This document shows, piece after piece, positions 8,513 through 16,984 of a DNA stretch of 64,000 bases. The stretch comes from Methanosarcina acetivorans C2A (lineage in GTDB: Archaea > Halobacteriota > Methanosarcinia > Methanosarcinales > Methanosarcinaceae): NCBI RefSeq assembly GCF_000007345.1, contig NC_003552.1, positions 124,001 to 188,000 on the forward strand. Reading direction: 5' to 3'. Each line of letters begins with the position of its first letter. Within the stretch, counting starts at the first letter, position 1. The notes below the pieces were generated by a model. That model was given only the letters and a program-made list of their open reading frames with translations. It was not told the DNA's origin and did no database searches. A program made the translations under genes and the position numbers.

Positions 8513-9832
8513 ATGACAAAAGGAATACTTATAGCAGGAACCCATAGCGGAGTTGGAAAAACCACAGTTTCCATGGGTATCATGGCTGCCCTAAAGCACA
8601 GGCAGCTTAAAGTCCAGCCTTACAAGGTAGGACCAGATTACATTGACCCTTCCCACCACACAGCCATCTGCGGGCGTTCTTCCAGAAATCTGGACACCTA
8701 CATGATGGGTACGGAAGGGGTGAGGCAGACCGTTGCCCGTACGTCTGCAGACGCTGACATTGCTGTCGTTGAAGGGGTCATGGGGCTTTTTGACGGAATT
8801 GACTCCACGGAAATCGCAAGCTCGGCACATGTAGCCAAGACCCTGGATATCCCGGTGATCCTTGTTATCAATGTCCACGGCATGTCAAGAAGTACTGCAG
8901 CTATCCTGAAAGGCTATTCCGAATTCGACCCGGAAGTCAGGATTGCAGGCGTGATCCTGAACCAGGTAGGCAGCCCCCGCCATGTAGAACTTGTAGTTAA
9001 TTCCCTCCCTGGCAACATTCCCGTTGTCGGAACCATCCCCCGCAGGAAAGATATCGAGGTCCCTTCAAGGCACCTGGGGCTCTACATGGCGCACGAAAAG
9101 GACTACAACACTGCGGAAATGGCAGCCTTTATCGAAGAAAATGTTGACCTTGATGCAGTGCTTGAACTTGCCGAGCCCTGTTCGGTTCCGGATTTCGTTG
9201 AAACGCCACATACCGGGACAGATCTCAGGATTGGGGTTGCCTGGGACCCTGCTTTCTGTTTCTACTACCGGGACATGTTCGATGCCTTCAGGGACCACGG
9301 AGCCGAAGTTGTGTTTTTCAGCCCCATGGAAGGAGAACTTCCGGACGTGGACGGGATCTATTTCGGAGGTGGCTACCCCGAACTCTATGCGGAAGTCCTT
9401 GAAAATTCGGAAACCACCCGGAAACTCAAAGGGCTTGCAGCCGACGGCTTGCCCATCTATGCGGAGTGTGGCGGCCTGCTCTATCTCTGCGGAACTTATG
9501 AGGTCGATGACAGGACTTATAAACTGGCTGATGTTGTGCCCGCAAATACCCGCATGACAAACCGGCTGAAAGCTCTCGGATATACCGAAGCCCGCCCTCT
9601 TGACAGGAACCTCTCTTCCCGCAATATCCGTGGCCACGAATTCCATTACTCCCTTACGGAATGCGACCGAGATGCCAGGTTTGCATACGAAATGATCCGC
9701 GGAAAAGGCATACAGAACGGTTTTGACGGGCTTCTGGAACACAATACCCTCGCAGGGTATATGCACTCCCATCCTGCCAGCTTCCCGGTAGATAAGTTCG
9801 TGGGAAAATGCAGGGAATACAAAAAAAGGTAA
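8513..9832 (+). CDS. cbiA: Cobyrinate / Ni-sirohydrochlorin a,c-diamide synthase (CbiA/CfbB family)
   Basis: A 439-residue ATP- and glutamine-dependent amidase that converts the a and c acetate side chains of a corrinoid or nickel-sirohydrochlorin to amides. The N-terminal half has the P-loop GTHSGVGKTTVSMG and the KVGPDYIDPSHH substrate block; the C-terminal half is a glutamine amidotransferase with YFGGGYPEL and the cysteine nucleophile in YAECGGLLYLCG, plus HEFHYS. ATG 8513 is chosen over 8456 because the protein motif begins there and a TATA box sits at leaderless distance. CbiA (cobamide) and CfbB (coenzyme F430) are not separable by motif alone; the gene stands apart from any cfb cluster, which leans towards CbiA. 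Confidence 0.85.
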   Translation: MTKGILIAGTHSGVGKTTVSMGIMAALKHRQLKVQPYKVGPDYIDPSHHTAICGRSSRNLDTYMMGTEGVRQTVARTSADADIAVVEGVMGLFDGIDSTEIASSAHVAKTLDIPVILVINVHGMSRSTAAILKGYSEFDPEVRIAGVILNQVGSPRHVELVVNSLPGNIPVVGTIPRRKDIEVPSRHLGLYMAHEKDYNTAEMAAFIEENVDLDAVLELAEPCSVPDFVETPHTGTDLRIGVAWDPAFCFYYRDMFDAFRDHGAEVVFFSPMEGELPDVDGIYFGGGYPELYAEVLENSETTRKLKGLAADGLPIYAECGGLLYLCGTYEVDDRTYKLADVVPANTRMTNRLKALGYTEARPLDRNLSSRNIRGHEFHYSLTECDRDARFAYEMIRGKGIQNGFDGLLEHNTLAGYMHSHPASFPVDKFVGKCREYKKR

Positions 9833-9834
9833 AT

Positions 9835-9906
9835 GTTCAGGACTCAGTTCAGGTTCAGGACTCAGTTCAGGTTCAGGACTTAGTTCAGGTTCAGGACTCG
9901 AGTAAA
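9835..9906. repeat. 18-bp tandem repeat directly after the cbiA-like gene
   Basis: Units of gttcaggactcagttcag: two perfect copies (9835-9852, 9853-9870), one with a single change (9871-9888) and a fourth that decays in its last third. The array starts two bases after the TAA. Confidence 0.85.
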
Positions 9907-10082
9907 AGTTCAGGATCTTACGCAGTTGAAGCAGTATAGGAGAGATAAGAATACCCTTTTCAAATCTCTCTTTTTACTGGCTGTATTATTCTTTCTTTTT
10001 TTGGTTGAAAAATTCGAAACTCGTTCTTTAAATAACTCAATTCTTTATAGAATTCAGCTTTTTAAATCAACAACTTTTTGCG

Positions 10083-10850
10083 TTAAAGTGCTGTCCAGCC
10101 GCCGTCAACTGTAATTATCTGGCCTGTAATATATTTTGATTCATCGGATGCGAGGTAAACAACGGTAGTATCCAGGTCTCCGGACTGTCCCGCACGTCCC
10201 ATCGGACACATAAATTCAATAATTTTTGCAAATTCCGGATCAGCAACAACTCCTTCAGCCATTCCAAGAGCAAAATAACCGGGTCCTATTGCATTAACCG
10301 TAATGCCTTCTTTTGCCCATTCAGTTGCCAGAGACTTGGTGAGCATTAAAACTCCACCCTTTGTCGAGCAATAAGCTGTAACCGGTAATCCTTTCATTGA
10401 CACTGTTGAGTGAATTGACCCGATGTTAATGATTCTTCCATGTTTTTGCCTTAACATTATTTTCCCAACTTCGCGGGCAAAGAAATAAACCCCATTCAGG
10501 TTGGTATCAATCATATTGTGCCACATTTCATCAGTTGTTTTGTCCGCAGCATCAACAAGTCCGAGACCGGCATTGTTTACAAGGATATCTATTCTTCCGA
10601 AGTCTTTTACTACCTGCTCCACAGCATTCTTAATCTGTTCTGTTTTCATCACATCACACAGGTAATAGCGGCAGGTTACTCCAAGTTTTTCAATTTCCTT
10701 CTGTACTTCCTTCAATTTTTCTTCACGGCGTGCAATTATAGCAATATTTGCACCTTGATTTGCCAGGGCTCTGGCAAACTCTACTCCAAGCCCTGAGGAA
10801 GCACCTGTTACAATAGCAACTTTTCCTGTTAAATCAAATAGATTTTTCAT
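10083..10850 (-). CDS. Short-chain dehydrogenase/reductase (SDR family)
   Basis: A 255-residue classical SDR with all catalytic features: the cofactor motif TGASSGLG near residue 16, NNAG in LVNNAGLGL, a serine in INIGSIHS, and the YCSTKGG (Y-x3-K) pair. The C-terminus DESKYITGQIITVDGG is typical. The overall pattern resembles gluconate 5-dehydrogenase and 3-oxoacyl-ACP reductase-like enzymes, but the substrate cannot be read from sequence. GGAGG precedes the ATG by 9 bases. Such genes are often bacterial acquisitions in Methanosarcina; origin here is inference. It stands alone, convergent with nothing obvious. Confidence 0.85.
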   Translation of the reverse strand: MKNLFDLTGKVAIVTGASSGLGVEFARALANQGANIAIIARREEKLKEVQKEIEKLGVTCRYYLCDVMKTEQIKNAVEQVVKDFGRIDILVNNAGLGLVDAADKTTDEMWHNMIDTNLNGVYFFAREVGKIMLRQKHGRIINIGSIHSTVSMKGLPVTAYCSTKGGVLMLTKSLATEWAKEGITVNAIGPGYFALGMAEGVVADPEFAKIIEFMCPMGRAGQSGDLDTTVVYLASDESKYITGQIITVDGGWTAL

Positions 10851-11132
10851 TTCCCAATCCTCCTATTTTTTATTACATTTTAGAGTTCTTTGCTCATTTT
10901 AAATGTTTGTATGTTGTACTGTGTGTTATCCTCGAATTTGATACTTTCAGCCTGCCAGGCTGAGATTAATAAATACCAAAGTAATTTTTAGGAACAGAAG
11001 TAATGTACCGGAACGGATACTTTGAATGAATACTGAGAAGATTTGTTGAACAGTTTTTAACCGTATATAAACAATAATTTGGAATAATGATCAGTATCCA
11101 GTATCATGCTCGCTACAAAAGGAGGTAATAGA

Positions 11133-11597
11133 ATGAAATTCATATGTCCGCTTATTGTTGCCAACAATATGGAAATTTCCAGGAACTTTTACGAAAAAGT
11201 TCTCGATCAAAAAGTACAGTACGACTTTGGTGAAAACGTATCATTTGAGGGTGGTTTTGTGATACACTTAAAGTCGCATTTTTCAGACTTAATAAACATA
11301 AACAAAAACGACATTGCTCAAAAATCAAATAACTCTGAATTATATTTTGAAGAGGCTGATTTAGATAGTTTCCTTCAAAAGCTGAAAGACATTGATTCCA
11401 TTGAATATGTACACGGATTAAAAGAACAGCCCTGGGGACAGCGAGTTATCAGATTTTACGATCCTGATATGCACATCGTTGAAATTGGGGAACCCATGGA
11501 AAGCGTGGTAAAAAGACTCCTTAGGGAAGGACTATCGGTTGAAGAAACCTCAAAACGCACCTCAATGCCTGAGGAGTTTATAAGGCAGTTTTTGTGA
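11133..11597 (+). CDS. Glyoxalase/bleomycin-resistance (VOC) superfamily protein
   Basis: A 154-residue protein. The start at ATG 11133 follows AAAGGAGGT by 8 bases. It has the paired beta-alpha-beta-beta-beta layout of the vicinal-oxygen-chelate fold: MKFICPLIVANNMEISRNFYEKVLDQ at the start of module 1 and EYVHGLKEQPWGQRVIRFYDPDMHIVEIGE at the end of module 2, the latter a common VOC signature. The C-terminal tail (LLREGLSVEETSKRTSMPEE) looks like an added helix-turn-helix-like segment. The substrate is unknown; related proteins act in resistance or small-molecule metabolism. Confidence 0.8.
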   Translation: MKFICPLIVANNMEISRNFYEKVLDQKVQYDFGENVSFEGGFVIHLKSHFSDLININKNDIAQKSNNSELYFEEADLDSFLQKLKDIDSIEYVHGLKEQPWGQRVIRFYDPDMHIVEIGEPMESVVKRLLREGLSVEETSKRTSMPEEFIRQFL

Positions 11598-11632
11598 ATA
11601 GCCAATAGTTTGCAGCCTTTTATTTTCCTTTT

Positions 11633-12748
11633 TCATTTCTCCTTAATTTCATTTCCTTTTTCGTTCTTCTTTTCATGTTCCTCCCTCTTTTCCTTTTTCT
11701 CTTCGTTTCCTTTTTCTTTTCCCTCTTCTTTTTCCCTTTCTTTATTTTTCAGGAAAATCCTCCTCTCGTAATACCCGAGTGGATGGCTGATCTTTGCGCA
11801 GAGCCCGTCTTTTCCTATGCAGTTGCCGTATGTCCGCATGGTATCGCAGGCAGGGGGTTTGTACTCGTTGCCCGTAGCCCCGGCGATGTGTTCGATCTGG
11901 TAGAGGGTCTTTTCCGCGTCAAAGTCGGGGGAGACGTTGAAGAGGTTCAGGATCTCTTCCACGGACATCCCTACGTTCAGGAGAAATGAAGTCATTGCAA
12001 AACGCATCGAATGTGCAAGGTTAACCCCTCCCTGTACGTTTGCAAGAGCATGGGAAATACATGGGGGAAAGAGTTCGGGCTCAACTGCCCCGAAGTCCGT
12101 AGCTCCGAATTTCTTTTTCTGGACTTCAAACTGTTCCTTTATTTCGGCGACATAGGGGGCACAGAAAGCGGAGACTTCTGGAGGGATTTCCGGGATGGGG
12201 AAGGATTGTTCTATTCTTTCCCTGACTGCTTCTTCAAGAAGCCTTGCAAACTCTTCCTTTGTTATTTTTATCTTCCCTGCCCTGAACTGTCGGTTTGTCA
12301 GTTTCCAGGAAGGTTCTTTGAGGGAATTGGAAAAGCGGATATAGTCCGTAAAATGCATACTGAAATGGGAGTCCCTGATCTCTGCCGAGATTCCGAAGTC
12401 TTCTCCGAATTCGAGCAAAAAGTCCGGGGTTTCGTTTCTCAAAAAAGTATAGGCAGCCTTGGCTTCTGCCAGGGCATAGCGCCGGGTAAAGAGCTGGTCA
12501 TCCACGCAGGCGACCAGCATCCTGGCAAAGGGATAGGAAAGGAGTTCCGAGAGCACCTGGGCTTCCTCTGATACGGGGGGCTTTTTGATTTCCCCTTCAA
12601 GAGCTTCCTTTACTCTTTCTATTCCGCGAGCTCTTGCGGTCCTGTAAGCCCGCGAATTGAGCAGGCTTTCCAGGGAAATTCCCAGATCTCCAACATGGGC
12701 AGACGCTTCTGAAATAAATGGGTAATATGCAAGTTTTTCGGCCTGCAT
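11633..12748 (-). CDS. priL: DNA primase large subunit PriL
   Basis: A 371-residue archaeal/eukaryotic primase large subunit, which partners the catalytic PriS to make RNA primers. The C-terminal half has the conserved iron-sulfur domain: FPPCISHAL, then KPPACDTMRTYGNC and KDGLCAKISHPLGYYERR carry the four cluster cysteines. The last 40 or so residues are a lysine/glutamate-rich low-complexity tail (EREKEEGKEKGNEEKKEK) not needed for the fold. It begins 7 bases after the PCNA stop, so pcn and priL form one replication operon. Plus-strand frames here are shadows. Confidence 0.92.
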   Translation of the reverse strand: MQAEKLAYYPFISEASAHVGDLGISLESLLNSRAYRTARARGIERVKEALEGEIKKPPVSEEAQVLSELLSYPFARMLVACVDDQLFTRRYALAEAKAAYTFLRNETPDFLLEFGEDFGISAEIRDSHFSMHFTDYIRFSNSLKEPSWKLTNRQFRAGKIKITKEEFARLLEEAVRERIEQSFPIPEIPPEVSAFCAPYVAEIKEQFEVQKKKFGATDFGAVEPELFPPCISHALANVQGGVNLAHSMRFAMTSFLLNVGMSVEEILNLFNVSPDFDAEKTLYQIEHIAGATGNEYKPPACDTMRTYGNCIGKDGLCAKISHPLGYYERRIFLKNKEREKEEGKEKGNEEKKEKREEHEKKNEKGNEIKEK

Positions 12749-12755
12749 GCCATCC

Positions 12756-13493
12756 TTAGTCTGATTCTATTCTTGGGGCCAGAAGGTAAGATATTCTTCC
12801 TGCACCGTTCGCAATTTCAAAGTCAATCAGGATAGGGAAATCTCTGCCAAGAGAGAGTGTAACCTCATTTACCTTGTTTGTGGGCTTGACTATATCTGTC
12901 AGGTAGTCCAGAGAGAAGAGGGAACAGGCTTCCCCCGCTTTCAGGTCAATTAACTGGTCTCTGCCCATCTCCAGGCGGACCTGATCGGTATCGCCCTTAG
13001 CTTCCATATAGAAAGTATCTCCGGAGACTCCCATGAGCATATGGTCGCTTATCTTTTCTGCGGCTTTTACGGCACGCCTGAGGTCCGCACCGTTCAGGAC
13101 AACTTTGGCAGGCAGCTCGAGCTGGGGAACTCTGGGTTCTGCACGGATTGTTGAAGGATCCAGCAGAGAAAGAGTATAGGACAGCCCTCCTACATCGATC
13201 AGGAGTTTATTGCTTCCTTCTTCAAGTCCCATCCTGACTGTATCGTTCCTATCCGCAATTCCCAGAAGGTCGGTAATCTTGTTCAGGTCAAGTCCGATCT
13301 CACACTCATCAGCGCTGTATTCATCAAAAGCCGATGACCCGAGTTCAAAAATTCCCATTGCAACATTGGCCGGGTCAACTGCTTTTACCGAAATTCCTTC
13401 GGGTTTAATTTTGAATCTAACCTCATCTACAATTACAGCCAGTGCGGCAATCGCGTCTTTCAGAAGCTCTGCATTAATTGCTGCCTTGAACAT
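12756..13493 (-). CDS. pcn: DNA polymerase sliding clamp PCNA
   Basis: A 245-residue proliferating cell nuclear antigen homologue; trimers encircle DNA and tether replicative polymerase, ligase and nucleases. The sequence has the two-domain clamp pattern, with VKAVDPANVAMGIFEL near residue 35, the interdomain connector LDPSTIRAEPRVPQLELPAKV around 112-132, and SYLLAPRIE at the C-terminus, typical of the archaeal clamp. Length is normal for the family. It is the first gene of the pcn-priL operon and has a clear TATA box upstream. Confidence 0.95.
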   Translation of the reverse strand: MFKAAINAELLKDAIAALAVIVDEVRFKIKPEGISVKAVDPANVAMGIFELGSSAFDEYSADECEIGLDLNKITDLLGIADRNDTVRMGLEEGSNKLLIDVGGLSYTLSLLDPSTIRAEPRVPQLELPAKVVLNGADLRRAVKAAEKISDHMLMGVSGDTFYMEAKGDTDQVRLEMGRDQLIDLKAGEACSLFSLDYLTDIVKPTNKVNEVTLSLGRDFPILIDFEIANGAGRISYLLAPRIESD

Positions 13494-13805
13494 GATTCTT
13501 CTCCATCAAATAAATTTAAGCCTTAAACCCTTATCTATCCTTGGATATATAAATTTCCTTACAATTTGGAACTTTCTTTCCTTTTGAGGAAAACTCCCCG
13601 AATCGGAATAAGTAGCCATATATTGAATCGGGTTAAACCAGTAGATTCAAAGTCCCGGCAACTATATAAATCTTGGTCAGAAAATCAGGAAGCTTCAGGC
13701 TCTGCCTGAAACATAAAAGAAGTTCTGACCTGAGAATTAGTTTTCCAGAAGCACATTTTCCAGAACTACGTTTTTTAGAAGGGCCGGAAGGAAAAATTAT
13801 GAAAT
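13494..13805. other. Spacer between pcn and tfs
   Basis: A 312-base spacer. Apart from the pcn TATA box it carries no ORF with coding character. Around 13730-13795 there are near-repeats of ttttccagaa (ttttccagaagcacattttccagaactacgttttttagaag). Confidence 0.4.
13546..13553 (-). promoter_or_regulatory. TATA box of the pcn-priL operon
   Basis: Minus-strand tttatata at 13553-13546, about 53 bases before the PCNA ATG. This predicts a transcription start near 13523 and a leader of about 30 bases. Inference from box position only. Confidence 0.5.
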
Positions 13806-14120
13806 TCAGTCGTACTCTCTCCACGTAAACCCGCACTTTGTACACTTGAAGAAACGGGTCTCGGACTCGTCAGCAGACCTGAGCTGTCTGAGCCACCAGG
13901 CTGCAGTGTTGTTTCCGCACTCCGGGCATTTTACATTCGTTGTTGGCAGGCCTGAAGTCTGTTCCCCTTCGAGTACTACTACTTCGTGATCGTCAATCTT
14001 GGCTTTGGAGACAAAACCCTTTGCGTCACTTTCAATCGGTATTGTGTTTCCGCACTTTCTGCAATGGTAGTTGCCGTCTTTAGGAAACATCATACTTTTA
14101 CATTTGGTACAGAATTGCAT
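13806..14120 (-). CDS. tfs: Transcription factor S (TFS, RPB9/TFIIS-like)
   Basis: A 104-residue archaeal transcript-cleavage factor that rescues stalled RNA polymerase. There are two zinc ribbons: N-terminal FCTKCKSMM ... YHCRKCG and C-terminal VKCPECGNNTAAWW ... RFFKCTKCGFTWREYD. The RSADESETRF segment contains the acidic D-E pair used for cleavage in TFIIS-type proteins. ATG 14120 (MQFCTKC) is chosen over 14141. It lies inside the last 23 bases of the upstream Nudix gene in another frame, so translation is probably coupled. Confidence 0.92.
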   Translation of the reverse strand: MQFCTKCKSMMFPKDGNYHCRKCGNTIPIESDAKGFVSKAKIDDHEVVVLEGEQTSGLPTTNVKCPECGNNTAAWWLRQLRSADESETRFFKCTKCGFTWREYD

Positions 14121-14514
14121 TAATATCACTTTTTGCGTCATTTATCATTTTATTGTGGTCAAAAGCCAGCTCAGGAACAGAATCAAACTCAAAAAGTTCA
14201 GCGGCATCAGCGTCAGAGCCTGATTTCAAATCTCCGTATCCTTTCGCAAGGTAGCACACCGAGACCGTATGCCTTCTCGGGTCGCGTTCAGGGTCGGAAT
14301 AGACACCGATAAGTTTGAGAATTTCTACGGAAAGCCCAGTTTCTTCAAAAGCTTCCCTGGACGCTGCTTCTTCTGTACTTTCCCCTATTTCGACAAAGCC
14401 GCCAGGAAGGGCAAATTTTCCCTGATACGGAGGGTTTTTTCTCTTCACCAGAACAAGCTTGTTTTTAAAGAGAATTACAGCATCAACGGTCAGGCTGGGG
14501 GTATTATGTTTCAT
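14098..14514 (-). CDS. Nudix hydrolase (ADP-ribose pyrophosphatase-like)
   Basis: A 138-residue Nudix protein. The complete Nudix box GGFVEIGESTEEAASREAFE-ETGL (G-x5-E-x7-R-E-U-x-E-E-x-G-U) is at residues about 38-61 and supplies the divalent-metal site. The N-terminus TVDAVILFKNKLVLVKRKNPPYQGKFALPGG is typical of ADP-ribose or NADH-type hydrolases in archaea; the exact nucleotide substrate is not certain. It overlaps tfs at its 3' end. Confidence 0.88.
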   Translation of the reverse strand: MKHNTPSLTVDAVILFKNKLVLVKRKNPPYQGKFALPGGFVEIGESTEEAASREAFEETGLSVEILKLIGVYSDPERDPRRHTVSVCYLAKGYGDLKSGSDADAAELFEFDSVPELAFDHNKMINDAKSDINAILYQM

Positions 14515-15374
14515 AAAACGCCTTCGAAGTTCACTTTCCGGGAGATATTTTTCTTCTGCTAATCTCCTTCCTGATTAGCTTTTTCTGGCGCATCGCCAGG
14601 TAAAATAATATATTAGTATAGTGCCTATTGTAGAAATTCGTCATCATATTTCAATTATTCTTATCAACTTTTTTATTCTTCTCAATTCTGTTTTGAGTTA
14701 TTCTTTGGGTCTCAGGGCTATGAGCCGAGTTCTATCAAGAAAAAAAGTCACTTATACAGTAGTCTTTATTAAAGGTTTCTCCTTTACAGGTTCCCAAAAA
14801 GTTCTTTATCAATTTTTTAAGAACCATTTTATCTGGATCATTTTTCTTATAAATAGAGACTTTATAACCTGAATTCCGTCTTTTTAGGCGCATATATGCT
14901 TTTCCCCAAATCTGAGAGGTCAAGATGATTGTGATTTAAAAAATATTACCTTACATCTTATGTGCTTATGTTTAAGCGCATGAGTCGACATCAAGCGACA
15001 TTTATGCGCTTAAAAATGCGGAACTAAGGTTATAATCGTTATTTTTCTATAATAGAAATTTGTTACCTATCTACAGGGCTCTCAATATTCTCAAATGCTG
15101 ACTGTAGAAATCTGCGCAGGTATTTATATGTGCGAGTTATGTCAGTTGCCTATGATCTGCAATAAGGTATGTATTTGCCAGTACCCGATCACAGCTTCTC
15201 AAAGGGTAACAATTCATAAGGCTGTGAATCTGCTGGCTATATAGTCCACTGGCTGTAAGTCCGTTATATCGATAAAATCCATAAGCTTTGAATTCCTTAA
15301 TACTTATAATTATGAAAACTTCAAGTTACTTATAGAAACTCTATGGAAATCTATTAATTATTTTAGGGAATTTC
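14515..15374. other. Long AT-rich spacer between the Nudix gene and the artA cluster
   Basis: About 860 bases with no supported gene. It holds an 11-bp perfect inverted repeat at 14971-15014. A minus-strand frame at 14735-14893 (52 codons from an internal ATG with GGGG upstream, basic, C-terminus KGETFNKDYCISDFFS) is a weak small-gene candidate. The rest (15061-15330) shows repeated ctgtaagt/ctgtagaaat fragments but no clear structure. It may contain an untranslated RNA, which cannot be decided by eye. Confidence 0.4.
14971..15014. repeat. 11-bp perfect inverted repeat with 22-base loop
   Basis: tttaagcgcat at 14971-14981 pairs with atgcgcttaaa at 15004-15014. The loop contains two near-copies of cgacat (gtcgacatcaagcgacat). 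There is no T-run directly after it, so it is not an obvious terminator; a protein-binding palindrome or a small RNA stem are possible. Confidence 0.55.
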
Positions 15375-15485
15375 ATGTTTTACTTTCCGGAAACTTCAGA
15401 ACTTGTTCGGGATTTTCCAGTACCACAGAAGAAAAAGGGAATCTGGAATGTCTTCGGCCCGGGCAAAAAGGTGCGTGAAAAATGA
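15375..15485 (+). CDS. Small ORF (36 residues) coupled to artA
   Basis: ATG at 15375 with AGGGA six bases upstream; TGA at 15483-15485 overlaps the artA ATG (15482-15484) in the ATGA arrangement typical of coupled genes. The product is hydrophilic and basic at the end (MFYFPETSELVRDF, then QKKKGIWNVFG and KKVREK). No family is recognised. The ribosome-binding site and exact overlap argue that it is translated, either as a small protein or as a leader that couples artA expression. Confidence 0.5.
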   Translation: MFYFPETSELVRDFPVPQKKKGIWNVFGPGKKVREK

Positions 15486-16351
15486 TAGAAAGTGTACTCT
15501 GGCTTGCAGTCGGGTTAATGATTGCGTCATCCGTTATCCCCAGAACCTCAAGAGTTCGTAAACTGTTAGGGGGAATAGGGTGGGGTGTGTTTTCCATTCA
15601 TTGGGGTTATCAGCCTTTCCACTACATCGAGATCCAGGACTATGCCAATGTGGTCCTTACATTTTTATTTGCCCTGTTCTGCTTACTTGTGGCGTATATC
15701 ATGCTTCGGGAGTACAGGGAAGGCCCTCTTCTCATAAAACAGAACAGAGAAGTGGTACACTCAAAAGTTTCAGCTCCGATTGAGGGAGATTCCCTTGACA
15801 TAACTTCAATGCTTACGAGTGCAAGTGCTCTTGGAGCTCTTGTTTATTTCCCATTTGCAAATTTCTCTACCCTGAATACCTGGATTATTGGAAATGTTAC
15901 CTCACAGGTTCTCTGGGTTCTTCAATACTTCGAAATTCCGGCATCCTTGAAAGCTTGGAATATGATAACCCTTAACGGCTATACGGTTGAGATTATCCTT
16001 GCATGTACCGCAATTGAAAGTATAGCTCTTTTTATGGGGTTAATAGGTGCGGTCAAAGCGCCCCTGAACCGTCTGGCCATGGCCTTCATCGTATCCGTTC
16101 CTGTGATCTATGTGCTTAATCTTATCAGAGATATTTTTGTGGTTATAGCTTATGGAGAACAGTGGTTTGGGGCTGACAGTTTCATGATTGCCCATAACTA
16201 TATTGCGAAGGCGGGTTCAGGGATTGCTCTCTTTGCAATTTCATATGCAGTACTCAAGATTCTGCCTGAGTTGCTGAGAATGATCGATGGCCTCTGGGTA
16301 ATACTTTCCGAAGAATTGAAATATCTTCTGCATAGATTTGCTGGGGATTGA
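15482..16351 (+). CDS. artA: Archaeosortase A
   Basis: A 289-residue polytopic membrane transpeptidase of the exosortase/archaeosortase family. In haloarchaea, ArtA processes proteins with a PGF-CTERM tripartite tail and links them to archaeal lipid. The catalytic cysteine is C175 in LACTAIES, the arginine R216 in LNLIRDIF, and a conserved histidine occurs at H238 (IAHNY), the standard triad spacing. About eight hydrophobic segments are visible. It is followed directly by psd and pssA; the artA-phospholipid gene linkage is known in other archaea and supports the call. Substrates (S-layer-type proteins with PGF-CTERM) would lie outside the window. Confidence 0.9.
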   Translation: MIESVLWLAVGLMIASSVIPRTSRVRKLLGGIGWGVFSIHWGYQPFHYIEIQDYANVVLTFLFALFCLLVAYIMLREYREGPLLIKQNREVVHSKVSAPIEGDSLDITSMLTSASALGALVYFPFANFSTLNTWIIGNVTSQVLWVLQYFEIPASLKAWNMITLNGYTVEIILACTAIESIALFMGLIGAVKAPLNRLAMAFIVSVPVIYVLNLIRDIFVVIAYGEQWFGADSFMIAHNYIAKAGSGIALFAISYAVLKILPELLRMIDGLWVILSEELKYLLHRFAGD

Positions 16352-16356
16352 AATCA

Positions 16357-16983
16357 ATGATTGCAAAAGGATCCGAACCCTGGCTTTTCGCAGCTGCATC
16401 CGCAACTGCCCTGTTTGCAATTCTCTCATGGGCAACGGATAGTTTACCATTCCTTAATCATGCAGCTCACATGGGAATGGCATTAACTTTCTTTATGGTT
16501 ATCTTTTTCAGGGACCCCGAAAGAAAGGTGGAAATCTCTGACGCTTATATGATTTCTCCTGCCGATGGTACGGTTATCGACATCAGAGACAGGAAAATCT
16601 GCATTTTTATGTTTCTTCAGAATGTACACGTAAACAGAGCTCCGATTTCCGGAAAAATCAGGGAAATTACCTACAAGAAAGGCGGTTATCTCCCCGCTTT
16701 TTGTAAGGATTCGGAAAGGAATGAAAGAAACGAGTTCATTATTCATAGCAAGTACGGGGATGTAGAGGTCACACAGATTGCAGGCACTATTGCCCGCAGA
16801 ATTGTCACATATTCGAATGTGAATGACAGTGTAGAACAGGGACAGCGGATCGGGATGATCCGTTTCGGGTCAAGAGTCGATGTAACAATTCCTCATGATT
16901 TCGATATTACAGTCTGTAAAGGGGAGCGGGTGCTTGCAGGCAAAACCGTTATAGCAACAATAAAAAATGACAGGGACTTTTGA
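16357..16983 (+). CDS. asd: Archaetidylserine decarboxylase (PSD family)
   Basis: A protein of 208 residues that removes CO2 from archaetidylserine to give archaetidylethanolamine at the membrane. It is a short PSD of the type found in archaea: two hydrophobic segments at the N-terminus, then FFRDPERK, ISPADGTV, NVHVNRAPISG and the C-terminal RFGSRVDV, where the glycine-serine bond is self-cleaved to form the pyruvoyl cofactor. ATG 16357 has GGGGA nine bases upstream and is preferred to the TTG at 16348 that overlaps artA. It sits between artA and pssA. Confidence 0.9.
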   Translation: MIAKGSEPWLFAAASATALFAILSWATDSLPFLNHAAHMGMALTFFMVIFFRDPERKVEISDAYMISPADGTVIDIRDRKICIFMFLQNVHVNRAPISGKIREITYKKGGYLPAFCKDSERNERNEFIIHSKYGDVEVTQIAGTIARRIVTYSNVNDSVEQGQRIGMIRFGSRVDVTIPHDFDITVCKGERVLAGKTVIATIKNDRDF

Positions 16984-16984
16984 T

